This document shows, piece after piece, positions 54,116-61,255 of a DNA stretch of 64,000 bases. Positions within the stretch are counted from its first letter, which is position 1; every line of letters begins with the position of its first letter. Made by a program: the position numbers and the translations under genes. Below the pieces are notes generated by a model, which did not search any database, had not been told where the DNA came from, and saw nothing but the letters and a program-made list of their open reading frames with translations. Where the stretch lies: NCBI RefSeq assembly GCF_008326345.1, contig NZ_BJEN01000002.1, positions 310,001 through 374,000 of the forward strand. Direction: 5' to 3'. The DNA comes from Cutibacterium modestum (lineage in GTDB: Bacteria > Actinomycetota > Actinomycetes > Propionibacteriales > Propionibacteriaceae).

Positions 54116-54860
54116 GCGACATCGATGTGACAGGAACCCTCCTTCCGGCGATGATCATGGCAGGGATCGCAGTGTGGTTGGTCGTCCCGCCGACAGCGTC
54201 AACACGCATCAAGGATCGGAAACCACCTCCCCTTGGCTGGCCCCTCGCCCTGGTGCCCCCAGCATCGCAGATGCGGGTGCTGGCAGGGCTGGTTGCGGCT
54301 TGCGCGATTCTCGTGGGGTGCCGTGGCCGCTTCCAGTGACGGCCGGGTTATCCGTGCTTGTGGGAGCGGTGGTGTGGTGGGGGTCTGGTCGACTTGAGTC
54401 CTCGGGACATAGACGGGTGAAACAGCGCCGGGCGGCGCAACTGCCTGAGACCCTCCTGATGCTCTCGAGTACGATGGAGGCTGGTCTGCCATTGCGGGCG
54501 GCAGTAACGACGGTGGCTGAGTCGTTGGAAGGGCCATGTGCTGAGGATTTGCGCCGATTGGCGTCGGCCCTGGCAGCAGGAGTGCCGGACTCAAAGGCTT
54601 GGAACGATCTTGCGGCGGTAACGGTGTGGCGTGATCCTGCTCAGGACGTTTCACGAGCTGTGGACTCTGGCGAGGGGATTAGTGAACTGCTGTCGGCCCA
54701 CGCTGCGCAGCTGCAGGTCGCAGCCGCCGAAAAGGCCGAGAAGAAAGCGCGCAAGGCGGGAGTTGACGCTATCGGTCCGCTGGGGTGCTGTCACCTGCCA
54801 GCTTTCCTGCTAGTCGGGGTGGTGCCGATTATCGCCGGAATGGTGTTGGGGGTGCTATGA
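54112..54860 (+). pseudogene. TadC-type membrane platform protein, frameshifted
   Basis: The N-terminal frame (54112-54339) contains a first helix (LLPAMIMAGIAVWLVVP) and stops after VAACAILVGCRGRFQ. The rest is in another frame: VPWPLPVTAGLSVLVGAVVW, ETLLMLSSTMEAGLPLRAAV and the final helices ending at 54860, a T2SSF domain. The break maps to the G-run 54315-54318: five instead of four gives VAACAILVGVPWPLPVTAGL. Partner of TadB; probably inactive unless the base is a sequencing error. Confidence 0.8.
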
Positions 54861-54911
54861 CGATGCGGGCTGTGCCATGAGGGCACGGCCCGCATCGTGC
54901 TGCCCGGCATC

Positions 54912-55010
54912 GGTTGTCCACAGGGGGTTTAGGCGACCGCAGAGAGGTTATCCACAGAAGCAAAACTGGCTGACGGATTTGGGGAGTTCAGACGACAACT
55001 GAAGGTGTGA
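54912..55010 (+). promoter_or_regulatory. Duplicated regulatory segment, copy 2, before the flp pilin operon
   Basis: Paralogue of 51025-51123. Contains TTGTCCACA (54914-54922) and a perfect DnaA-box consensus TTATCCACA (54948-54956), again 34 bp apart, then TGACGGA, GACGACAACTGAAGGT. Suggests that the tad and flp operons share a regulator. Confidence 0.7.
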
Positions 55011-55069
55011 GGCGCGGGCCTCACAGAGGTCGGGAATGGCCCGGCCGGATAAACAGACAGGAGGCGACA

Positions 55070-55357
55070 GTGCCTGAGAACACCGATCCAACGACAGAAC
55101 CCGTCATCTCTGCTAGGTCTCTTGACCTGGTCGGCGCTACTGATGTGGCACAACCCCCTCATCGAGGGCGTTACCGAGCAGTACGCAGCAAGTTCGTTGA
55201 TCGTGGCATGGCCACTGCGGAATATGCCGTCGGCATGCTTGCCGCGGTCGCGCTCGCACTGGTCTTGCTCAAGATCATCACCCATCAGGAGGTGTTCGCG
55301 AAGCTGCTCAAGCTGGTTGTCAGCATCATTGGCAAGGCAGGAGGCATGCTGCCGTGA
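55070..55357 (+). CDS. Flp-type pilin / DUF4244 protein
   Basis: 95 residues from a GTG at 55070 with GGAGG 5 bp upstream; a GTG at 55007 in the same frame sits where ssd starts in the duplicated copy. A charged leader (VRSKFVDRGMATAEYAVG) contains the Flp-like G/M-A-T-A-E-Y processing region with Glu, followed by a hydrophobic helix (MLAAVALALVLLKII) and a C-terminal hydrophobic segment. Prepilin that the Tad machine would assemble; matches Rv3656c by place and form. Confidence 0.85.
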   Translation: MPENTDPTTEPVISARSLDLVGATDVAQPPHRGRYRAVRSKFVDRGMATAEYAVGMLAAVALALVLLKIITHQEVFAKLLKLVVSIIGKAGGMLP

Positions 55358-55749
55358 CCGAGCTGACTCGTCGTGGCGGGTGCTCACGGGCTTCCGCCAC
55401 GCCGGGTCGCTCCCCGCGGCGATCCCGGCAGTGTGTGTCACGGGGCATGGTGACGGTTGAGATGGCGGTAAGCCTCATCGCAGCCACCCTGGTGTGGGTA
55501 GTGGGGCTGGTAGTCGTCGAAGATGCCTGCCGCACGACGGCCGCCCAGGTGGCTCGTCAGATGGCTCGTGGGGATACGGCGTCGGCTCGACAGGCCGAGA
55601 GCACAGCGCCCACCGGGGCCAGGATCTTGACCACCACAACTGGCGGCTGGGTGACCGTGACTGTTCAGGTTGACAGGTCGTTGGGAAAGATCGGCCCGGT
55701 ACATCTACGAGGGCAGGCCCGTTCTCCGATGGAACCGGGGCAATCATGA
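55354..55749 (+). CDS. TadE-like minor pilin
   Basis: 131 residues, GTG start overlapping the pilin stop. Arg-rich N-terminus, then the TadE motif GMVTVEMAVSLIAATLVWVV with the prepilin-like Glu, and an extracellular part with one Cys (VEDACRTTAAQVARQMARGD). Minor pseudopilin of the Tad system; corresponds to Rv3655c in order. Confidence 0.85.
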   Translation: MTELTRRGGCSRASATPGRSPRRSRQCVSRGMVTVEMAVSLIAATLVWVVGLVVVEDACRTTAAQVARQMARGDTASARQAESTAPTGARILTTTTGGWVTVTVQVDRSLGKIGPVHLRGQARSPMEPGQS

Positions 55750-56154
55750 GGGATTTCAACTGTTTCCGCATCCGGCCTCGAGGTGGTCTGGCGGGACGGG
55801 AACGAGGTTCGGGAACCCTGCTGTTGGCGGCTGTCGGAGTGGGGTTTGTTGCGGCAGTATGGATGTCATTGTTGCTCACCGGATGGTGGTCAGCTGCTCA
55901 CCGTGCAGAGGAGACGTCCGACATCGTTGCACTGGCTGCTGGAGGAGCCCAGGCTGTTGGGGGAACCCGGCTGCCCGGTGGCCGAGCGGACCGCCAGAGC
56001 CAACGGGGCTGAACTGACGTCATGCGTAGTGCACACCACGGAGAAGGGGTTGTCCGTGACCGTCGAGGTGGGGGTGAAGCTTCACCGTGGATGGGAGTTG
56101 CCGGTAATGCCTACCACGGTGGTGAAGTCGTCTCGGGCTGGCCCAGTGGAGTGA
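55746..56154 (+). pseudogene. Rv3654c/TadG-like secreted protein, frameshifted
   Basis: The first frame has a basic start, GSGTLLLAAVGVGFVAAVWM and RAEETSDIVALAAGGAQAVG, then runs out at 56012. The second frame resumes with GCPVAERTARANGAELTSCV and ends at 56154. The break maps to the G-run at 55959-55963: four Gs instead of five gives AVGEPGCPVAERTARANG in one frame. In the family this small protein is the last of the Tad operon. Confidence 0.72.
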
Positions 56155-56189
56155 GAACTCCGGCCAGAACTGCCGGTGGGCGAACATGG

Positions 56190-56744
56190 ATGGTCCTGAG
56201 GACGTCGGTGATCCGTCCTAGCATCGAGGCCATGATTAGCCAGGTGGCCGGGCACGGGTACAGCAGTATTCGGGATCCCATGATGGAGCTAGGGCGTATC
56301 ACCGTCATTACCGGTTCAGGGAATCACTGGTCGACATGCCCAGGTGAGTCTCATGACCGGTTTGGTGGCTGACGACCTTGGCTAACTTGTCGGTCAGCAC
56401 GGTCTACTGCCTGTCCTGGCTACCGCCGAGATATCCGACGGCAACCTGCCATTATGCTGGCTGCGGTTCTGCTCTCGCCGAGGCCATCGGCCTTGCTGGT
56501 CCTCAACGAGCCCGAGGCGGGCCTGCGTGCTTGCGTTATCCCAACCTTAGCCAGCTTAGTCCGGGTCGCCTCCGAACGTACCCAGAACCTGGTGGTCTCC
56601 CACAACATGGCGCTAATGGAGACTCACGGAGAAACCGACGGTAGGGCGCGAGTCCACCACGAGTTTGGGGACACTGACGCGAATCGCCGGCTAAGAGGTG
56701 TTGAGCTGCCCGGAATGGTCCTGGGGCAAACGCAAGGGTGGTGA
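56190..56744 (+). pseudogene. AAA-type (AAA_21) ATPase remnant
   Basis: Pieces in different frames follow the order of RecF/SMC-like AAA_21 ATPases: MVLRTSVIRPSIEAM with GYSSIRDPMMELGRITVITG before a damaged P-loop, then after deletions LLSPRPSALLVLNEPEAGLR (Walker B, N-E-P-E) and QNLVVSHNMALME (switch His). The Walker A lysine and central part are lost. Remnant only. Confidence 0.6.
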
Positions 56745-56811
56745 CTGACAGGCACCTGACGAGCCATAAAGGGATATCGAAGCCACAACTTCGATCATAT
56801 GGACCGACCGC

Positions 56812-59112
56812 TTAGGCTAATTGATCCATTGCTGCCGTCAGCGTGGCGGCAGCGGTCTTGTCGAGCATCTGGTTGGCGTTGCCGCACTTGGGTGAAACGA
56901 CACAAGCAGGGCATCCAGATTCGCACGCACATTGAGCCAGGCGCATCGTCGTGGCATGCCACCATTCCTCGGCTTTCTCAAACCCGGCCTCGGCAAATCC
57001 AGCTCCACCGCTCTGACCATCATGGACAACGATGGTGCAGGCTCCAGTGTCGGGCAGCATCACCGTCGACACCCCACCAACATCCCATCGATCACACGGT
57101 GAGAACATTGGCAGTAGCCCAATAGCGGTGTGCTCAGCGCCATGGGCCGCCCCTGCCAGACGCACGGCGTCCAGCCCTAGCTCATCCACGACGGCATCCG
57201 GAATAACCCACCAGCACGCCTGGGTGATCATAGTGTGGGTGGGCATCTCCAGGGCGACAGAGTCCCACACGTCATTAGTGATTTCGTCGCGACGCAGATA
57301 CCCAACGACCTGCTCGGTCAGTTCCACCTGCCCGCATGCCACATACCCGGGCCCAAAATCGCGACGTCTCTCCTCTCGGATGATCCTCACTGTCGACGCC
57401 GACTGCGGTTGAGTCCAGTATCCCGGCAGGTCCTGGTGCACTAGGGCGTGGTGCTCGACCGGGTTGTATTCGTCGACCAGCCACTGATCCCCCTGATGCA
57501 GGTACACCGCGCCTGGATGCACAGTGCGGTCTGCGGCGGCTTCGTCAACTACCCCGATGACCCTGCCGGTGGACACATCGACGATGTCAACCCCCTTGCT
57601 TGCCGCCGATCGCAGGTCGATCGCGTCGACAGCCCGCTCCGAACGAGTCCAGAACAGCTGATTCCCGCGACGCCGCAGTACGTTTTGGCTTGCCAGCATC
57701 TCGCACATTCCGGCGAAGGTCGACCCATAAAACTCCTGATCGGCAGGGGAAAGGTACGCCTCCTGGGCAGCTGCAGCCAGATGCGGGCCGAGCACATACG
57801 GGTTATCCGGGTATAGGACAGTCGCTTCCACCGATGATGAGAACAGCAACTCCGGGTGCTCAAAGAGGTATTGATCCAGCGGATTCTCCCGGGCCAGGAG
57901 CACCACCAACGCGTCACGTCCTGACCGTCCGGCGCGGCCAACCTGCTGCCACAAGGCTGACAGTCGTCCCGGATACCCAGCGATGATAACGGCGTCCATC
58001 CCCGAAATGTCTACGCCCAATTCCAGGGCATTCGTCGCGACGACAGCCCGCACTGAACCGTTTTGCAGGCTGGCCTCGATACGCCGTCGGTCTTCGGGAA
58101 GGTACCCGGCCCGATACGAGGCGACCCGGGCCCCGCTGGTCACCCGGTCCTGGGCATGGGCAGAGATGACCTCTGCCAGGGAGCGTGAAGAGACGAAACA
58201 GATCGTTTGCAATCCGGCATCGGTCAGGTTAGCCACTAGCCCTGTGGCATCGCTGGATACCGACTCCGCTGGCTGCCACAAGACGACATCACGGCCCGGG
58301 TGCGGGGAACAGTCCTCGTCAACGACCTCTACCTTCTCTACTCCGAGCAGACGGGTTCCGGCCTCGGCTGCGTTCGTTGAGGTCGCACTGGAAAGCAGGA
58401 AGACCGGGTCTGCACCATGCATCCGACAAAGCCGGCGCAGTCGGCGGATTACCTGAGCTACATGTGCCCCGAAGACCCCGCGATATCGGTGGGCTTCGTC
58501 AATGACGACATATCGCAGACTCCCCAGCAAGGATGCCCACCGCGAATGAGATGGCAATACGGTGTGGTGCAACATGTCCGGGTTCGTCAGGATGTATCGG
58601 GCCTGCTCCCGGGCGAAGCGACGCTCGGCCTCGTCGGAGTCGCCATCGAGGGTGGAGACCAGCCAATCTCTTGGCCCAACTTCGCGACAGACGCGTTCCT
58701 GGTCGTGAGCCAGGGCCTTCGTAGGGGCTAGGTACAAGGCGCTGTTGCGGTGGAGGGAATCCCGCAGAGATGCCGGTCGATCAGGAGTCGGCGGCTCCGG
58801 CACGACGGGAGTGGTTGATGCCGTCGCAGCCATGATCGGCAACAAGTAGGCCAGGGTCTTACCTGATGCTGTCGCGGTGCAAATCGCTGCGTGATTGCCC
58901 GCCCTTGCCAGCTCGGCAAATCGGGCTTGGTGCTCCCAAGGCTGATGGATCCCCGCCGTCTCGACAGCTTGAAGGCAATCCTCGGGAAGCCACGACGGCC
59001 ACTCACCGGTGCGCCCTGTTGCAGCCTCGCGATGATCGAGGTAAACCACCTGGCGACTGGCCAACAGCCGCGACACGGCGTCGCGAGTTGACAGGACAGA
59101 TGGAACGACCAC
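56812..59112 (-). CDS. DEAD/DEAH-box helicase with C-terminal DUF1998 domain
   Basis: 766 residues. RecA-like lobes with CTATASGKTLAYLLP (motif I), DEAHRYRG (II), SSATSTN (III), ATNALELGVDISGMD (V) and GRAGRSGRD (VI). A C-terminal DUF1998 region has a Cys4 cluster (CACESGCPACVVSPKCGN) that may bind Zn or Fe-S. Related to MrfA/YprA-type DNA repair helicases (Rv3649 group). Start is a GTG at 59112; it diverges from the methyltransferase start by 17 bp. Confidence 0.93.
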   Translation of the reverse strand: MVVPSVLSTRDAVSRLLASRQVVYLDHREAATGRTGEWPSWLPEDCLQAVETAGIHQPWEHQARFAELARAGNHAAICTATASGKTLAYLLPIMAATASTTPVVPEPPTPDRPASLRDSLHRNSALYLAPTKALAHDQERVCREVGPRDWLVSTLDGDSDEAERRFAREQARYILTNPDMLHHTVLPSHSRWASLLGSLRYVVIDEAHRYRGVFGAHVAQVIRRLRRLCRMHGADPVFLLSSATSTNAAEAGTRLLGVEKVEVVDEDCSPHPGRDVVLWQPAESVSSDATGLVANLTDAGLQTICFVSSRSLAEVISAHAQDRVTSGARVASYRAGYLPEDRRRIEASLQNGSVRAVVATNALELGVDISGMDAVIIAGYPGRLSALWQQVGRAGRSGRDALVVLLARENPLDQYLFEHPELLFSSSVEATVLYPDNPYVLGPHLAAAAQEAYLSPADQEFYGSTFAGMCEMLASQNVLRRRGNQLFWTRSERAVDAIDLRSAASKGVDIVDVSTGRVIGVVDEAAADRTVHPGAVYLHQGDQWLVDEYNPVEHHALVHQDLPGYWTQPQSASTVRIIREERRRDFGPGYVACGQVELTEQVVGYLRRDEITNDVWDSVALEMPTHTMITQACWWVIPDAVVDELGLDAVRLAGAAHGAEHTAIGLLPMFSPCDRWDVGGVSTVMLPDTGACTIVVHDGQSGGAGFAEAGFEKAEEWWHATTMRLAQCACESGCPACVVSPKCGNANQMLDKTAAATLTAAMDQLA

Positions 59113-59129
59113 GCGCCAAGATTGCCACC

Positions 59130-60617
59130 ATGGGCAGACACCTCACCGTCGACGAGATCGAACAGCTGCGGAACACCTTCACCGATATCGGGTACCTTAC
59201 CGACCCCGTCATGGCCGCCATCGGGGACTCGGGGCAGCTCGGGTTGACCAGAAATAGCACCACACCAGCCTTGCGGGCCTTGGCAGGACGTACCGATGCC
59301 CTGGCTGGCACTATCCGGCTATGGCTATTGCAGCAGCCCGTCCCCGTCGAACAGCTGGCATCGTTGCCGCTGCAAGCCCTCACCGAGGCCGGCATCGTGA
59401 GCATTGCAGGATCGGCAGTGCGCGCCCTGGTCGACCTGCGCCCCTACGGATCCTCCGATGACGGAGCCTCAGGATGGACGGTCTGCGACCTCACCCCGGG
59501 CTTGGACAAGACCATCACCAAAATTCGCCCTGACTACGTACTAGGCGTGTCTCCGGCATCAGTGTCGCTGACCCAGATAACCATCCCTACCCACGTGGAA
59601 CGCGCCCTCGACATGGGTTGCGGGTGCGGCGTTCAGTCGCTGCACCTGTCGCGTCACGCCGACTATGTTGTCGCCACTGATGTCAACCCTCGAGCCCTCG
59701 AAATGGCTCGGCTCACTTGCCGTCTCTGCCACGCCGACGTGGACATCCGGGACGGATCCCTCTATGACCCTTGCCGGGGAGACACCTTCGACCTCATTGT
59801 CACCAATCCGCCCTACGTCATGGCCCCGCCTAGCCGTGACGGTCAACGTTTGGTCTACCGGGAGGGCGGGTTCGCCGGGGACGGCTTGGTGGAGGCCGTG
59901 GTCCGTGGCGCCCCTGCCCGCCTCAATGACGGCGGGGTGCTCCAAGTTCTTGCCAACTGGGCCCACATCGGAGATCAGCCCTGGTCCGAGAGGCTCGCCA
60001 CCTGGGCCGAGGGGACCGGCTGCGATCTGTGGGTGGTCCAACGCGAGCACCTCGACGTCTACGAATACATCGAGACCTGGCTCACCGACGCCGGTCTGGA
60101 TGGGTCTGCCCAGTGGCGGTCCCGCTACAACGAGTGGCTGTCCTACTTCGACTCCTTCGACGTTACTGGTGTGTCCCTGGGATGGATCACCTTGACCAAG
60201 GCCGGCCGGAACGATCCCGATCTCTGCTTCGAACAATGGCCCTGGCAGGTGGCACAACCCATTGGTGAGACGATGGCGCGGCGTTCTCAGGCTGCCACCT
60301 GGGCGTGTCTCAATGACGAGGATCTGCTGGCCCGGCGCTGGCGCATCGCTCCCGACGTTGACAACGAAACTACCGGACGCCCTGGCGCCACCGATCCCGA
60401 GCACATCGTGCTGCGTCAGCGTCGCGGGCTGTGCCGTGCCGTCGAGATGACGACGGCTTCCGGTGGGGTGCTGGGTGCCTGTGACGGGGAACTTGCGTTG
60501 GCCCAGATTACCGGTGCCGTGTCCGCGATCCTTGAGGTCGACCATGATTCCTTGCTGGCCGAGGTGCTGCCGCTGGTTCGCGAGTGTCTGCGTCACGGCA
60601 TCCTCGAAGCTACCTGA
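59130..60617 (+). CDS. Class I SAM-dependent methyltransferase (HemK/RsmC-like, N-terminal DUF7059 type)
   Basis: 495 residues from the ATG at 59130; an ATG at 59100 is possible, and the rest of the longer frame is antisense to the helicase. A helical N-terminal domain precedes ALDMGCGCGVQSLHLSRHAD (motif I), ATDVNPRALEMA and VTNPPYVM (the N-P-P-Y motif of N-methyltransferases on Gln, Ade or Gua). The NPPY suggests a protein-Gln or nucleic acid target; the actual target is unknown. Confidence 0.85.
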   Translation: MGRHLTVDEIEQLRNTFTDIGYLTDPVMAAIGDSGQLGLTRNSTTPALRALAGRTDALAGTIRLWLLQQPVPVEQLASLPLQALTEAGIVSIAGSAVRALVDLRPYGSSDDGASGWTVCDLTPGLDKTITKIRPDYVLGVSPASVSLTQITIPTHVERALDMGCGCGVQSLHLSRHADYVVATDVNPRALEMARLTCRLCHADVDIRDGSLYDPCRGDTFDLIVTNPPYVMAPPSRDGQRLVYREGGFAGDGLVEAVVRGAPARLNDGGVLQVLANWAHIGDQPWSERLATWAEGTGCDLWVVQREHLDVYEYIETWLTDAGLDGSAQWRSRYNEWLSYFDSFDVTGVSLGWITLTKAGRNDPDLCFEQWPWQVAQPIGETMARRSQAATWACLNDEDLLARRWRIAPDVDNETTGRPGATDPEHIVLRQRRGLCRAVEMTTASGGVLGACDGELALAQITGAVSAILEVDHDSLLAEVLPLVRECLRHGILEAT

Positions 60618-60709
60618 GTGGGTGGACGCTGACCGTCATAACCCTCGATGCCACGCTTCGATCACCAGTGCGCTATTTTTGGCGAAGCAATCGTTAAAAA
60701 GGAGAACCG

Positions 60710-61000
60710 ATGACCGGCCACCAGGAGATCCCGCTCACCGAGACCCACCACTGCGGCTGTGGTGAAAGCGACGCCGGGCTACCCGAGCTCGATGTGCGCA
60801 CCATTCCGCACGCTATCCGTCACGGTGCCGTCATCGGCGCCTTCGCGCAGCTACAGCCAGGTGCCTCGATGGTTCTTATTGCCCCGCACAACCCGCTGCC
60901 TCTGCTGAGCCAGCTCGAGCAAATCAACGGCGCCTTCGACATTGAGTACCTGGCCGAGGGGCCACAGGAGTGGCATATTAAGCTCACCAAGCAGTCCTGA
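60710..61000 (+). CDS. DUF2249 domain protein
   Basis: 96 residues, AAAAAGGAGAA upstream of the ATG. An N-terminal CGCGE metal-like motif, then LPELDVRTIPHAIRHGAVIG and a MVLIAPHNPLPLLSQLEQ strand-helix with the conserved H-x-P of DUF2249, ending WHIKLTK. Such proteins are linked with hemerythrins or redox metabolism; role unknown. Confidence 0.85.
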   Translation: MTGHQEIPLTETHHCGCGESDAGLPELDVRTIPHAIRHGAVIGAFAQLQPGASMVLIAPHNPLPLLSQLEQINGAFDIEYLAEGPQEWHIKLTKQS

Positions 61001-61255
61001 CGCTTGCGGGACGCGCCTTGTGTGAACGCCTCCTCGCCCCTAACTCGCCACTGTACAGTCTAGCCCGGAGTATCAGACCCGTCGGGCATGTTGGGGGCGA
61101 ATTGCTCTCTTCCTGAACGAGTTCGAGGTGCCAGATGCGGCGGCTGTTGTTACGGTTGACGCGCGACCACCGGCGACGGTGCCGCTACATTGGGCCGCGG
61201 ACTGTCCACTTCGGGCGGCCCGGCAGTCCACATCACGTCAACGGAGAAGGCAGGA

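Noticed and set aside
54914-54956. Perfect DnaA box as evidence of a replication origin
   Set aside because: Only two boxes, no dnaA/dnaN nearby, no AT-rich unwinding element; better read as a regulatory site.
58866-59099. N-terminal extension of the methyltransferase ORF
   Set aside because: Entirely antisense to the helicase 5' end and without family similarity.
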